Below are positions 13,086-13,270 of a DNA stretch of 13,270 nucleotides, one piece after another. Positions within the stretch are counted from its first letter, which is position 1, and each line of letters starts with the position of its first letter. Origin of the DNA: Desulfobacterales bacterium (GTDB taxonomy: Bacteria; Desulfobacterota; Desulfobacteria; Desulfobacterales; 4be13); the NCBI GenBank assembly GCA_029934695.1, contig JAOZLU010000050.1:1-13270 (forward strand), given 5' to 3'. The notes beneath the pieces are model-generated. The model had not been told where the DNA came from and searched no databases. It worked only from the letters and a program-made list of their open reading frames with translations. The position numbers were made by a program, and so were the translations under genes.

Positions 13086-13270
13086 TTCCCCTGTTGCCCG
13101 GTTCGGATTGGCAAATCCGAGCCTCATTTCTGCCGGATTTGGCAATCCGCCAGGAGCAAGTTTGGGAGACTGCCCGGTTCCCCTGCTGCCCGGTTCGGAT
13201 TGGCAAATCCGAGCTTCATTTCTGCCGGATTTGGCAATCCGCCAGGAGCAAGTTTGGGAGACTGCCCGGT
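13086..13270. repeat. 92-bp tandem repeat running off the window
   Basis: Two head-to-tail copies (13086-13177 and 13178-13269) differ at about two positions, and the last base begins a third. Each unit contains two small hairpins, CGGATT-GGCA-AATCCG and CGGATT-TGGC-AATCCG. A period of 92 is not a multiple of 3 and the unit has no open frame of note, so it is not a protein repeat. It lies upstream of the PD-(D/E)XK-like gene. Confidence 0.9.

Noticed and set aside
13086..13270. CRISPR array
   Set aside because: The copies are contiguous and almost identical over all 92 bp; there are no variable spacers.

Overview
The window looks like chromosomal DNA from a Gram-negative bacterium, most likely a Desulfobacterota (delta-proteobacterial, Desulfobacterales-like) lineage. 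The evidence is a LolA homologue (so an outer membrane), the general style of the proteins, a large receiver/PEP-binding protein of a kind I associate with that group, and many short palindromic repeats between genes. The taxonomic placement is inference; no rRNA or other phylogenetic marker is present.

Layout, left to right. (1) A 7-bp tandem repeat lies directly upstream of a 596-aa STAND/AAA-type ATPase that carries a C-terminal Mrr-like PD-(D/E)XK nuclease domain (+, 45-1835). (2) A minus-strand block holds dtd (D-aminoacyl-tRNA deacylase) overlapping by 4 nt with a PBP4/DacB-type D-Ala-D-Ala carboxypeptidase, preceded by a stand-alone response regulator. A 24-bp perfect inverted repeat with nested direct repeats separates the regulator from dtd. 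(3) A gene-poor stretch of about 760 bp (4293-5055) contains a long palindrome and a good sigma70-like promoter. (4) A 988-aa protein (+, 5056-8022) combines a degenerate receiver, an intact receiver and a PEP/pyruvate-binding (PPDK_N, ATP-grasp) domain, but has no recognisable phosphohistidine or PEP-utilising domain. (5) Convergent to it are carB (carbamoyl-phosphate synthase large subunit) and, upstream on the same strand, lolA. (6) At the right edge are a 205-aa PD-(D/E)XK-like protein and a 92-bp tandem repeat that runs off the window.

Housekeeping genes (dtd, dacB, carB, lolA) are intact with convincing ribosome binding sites. The dtd-dacB pair is translationally coupled and has a D-amino-acid theme. 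The response regulator and the receiver-PEP-binding protein are divergently transcribed and may share a signalling pathway (inference). carB is not next to carA here.

The most unusual items are the receiver-receiver-PEP-binding architecture, the ATPase-Mrr fusion behind heptanucleotide repeats, and the density of different palindromic intergenic elements (at 3628, 4352, 8131, 11408, 12334 and 13086 onward). I did not find a complete, convincingly new multi-gene system. The best candidate for undescribed biology is the 988-aa signalling protein.
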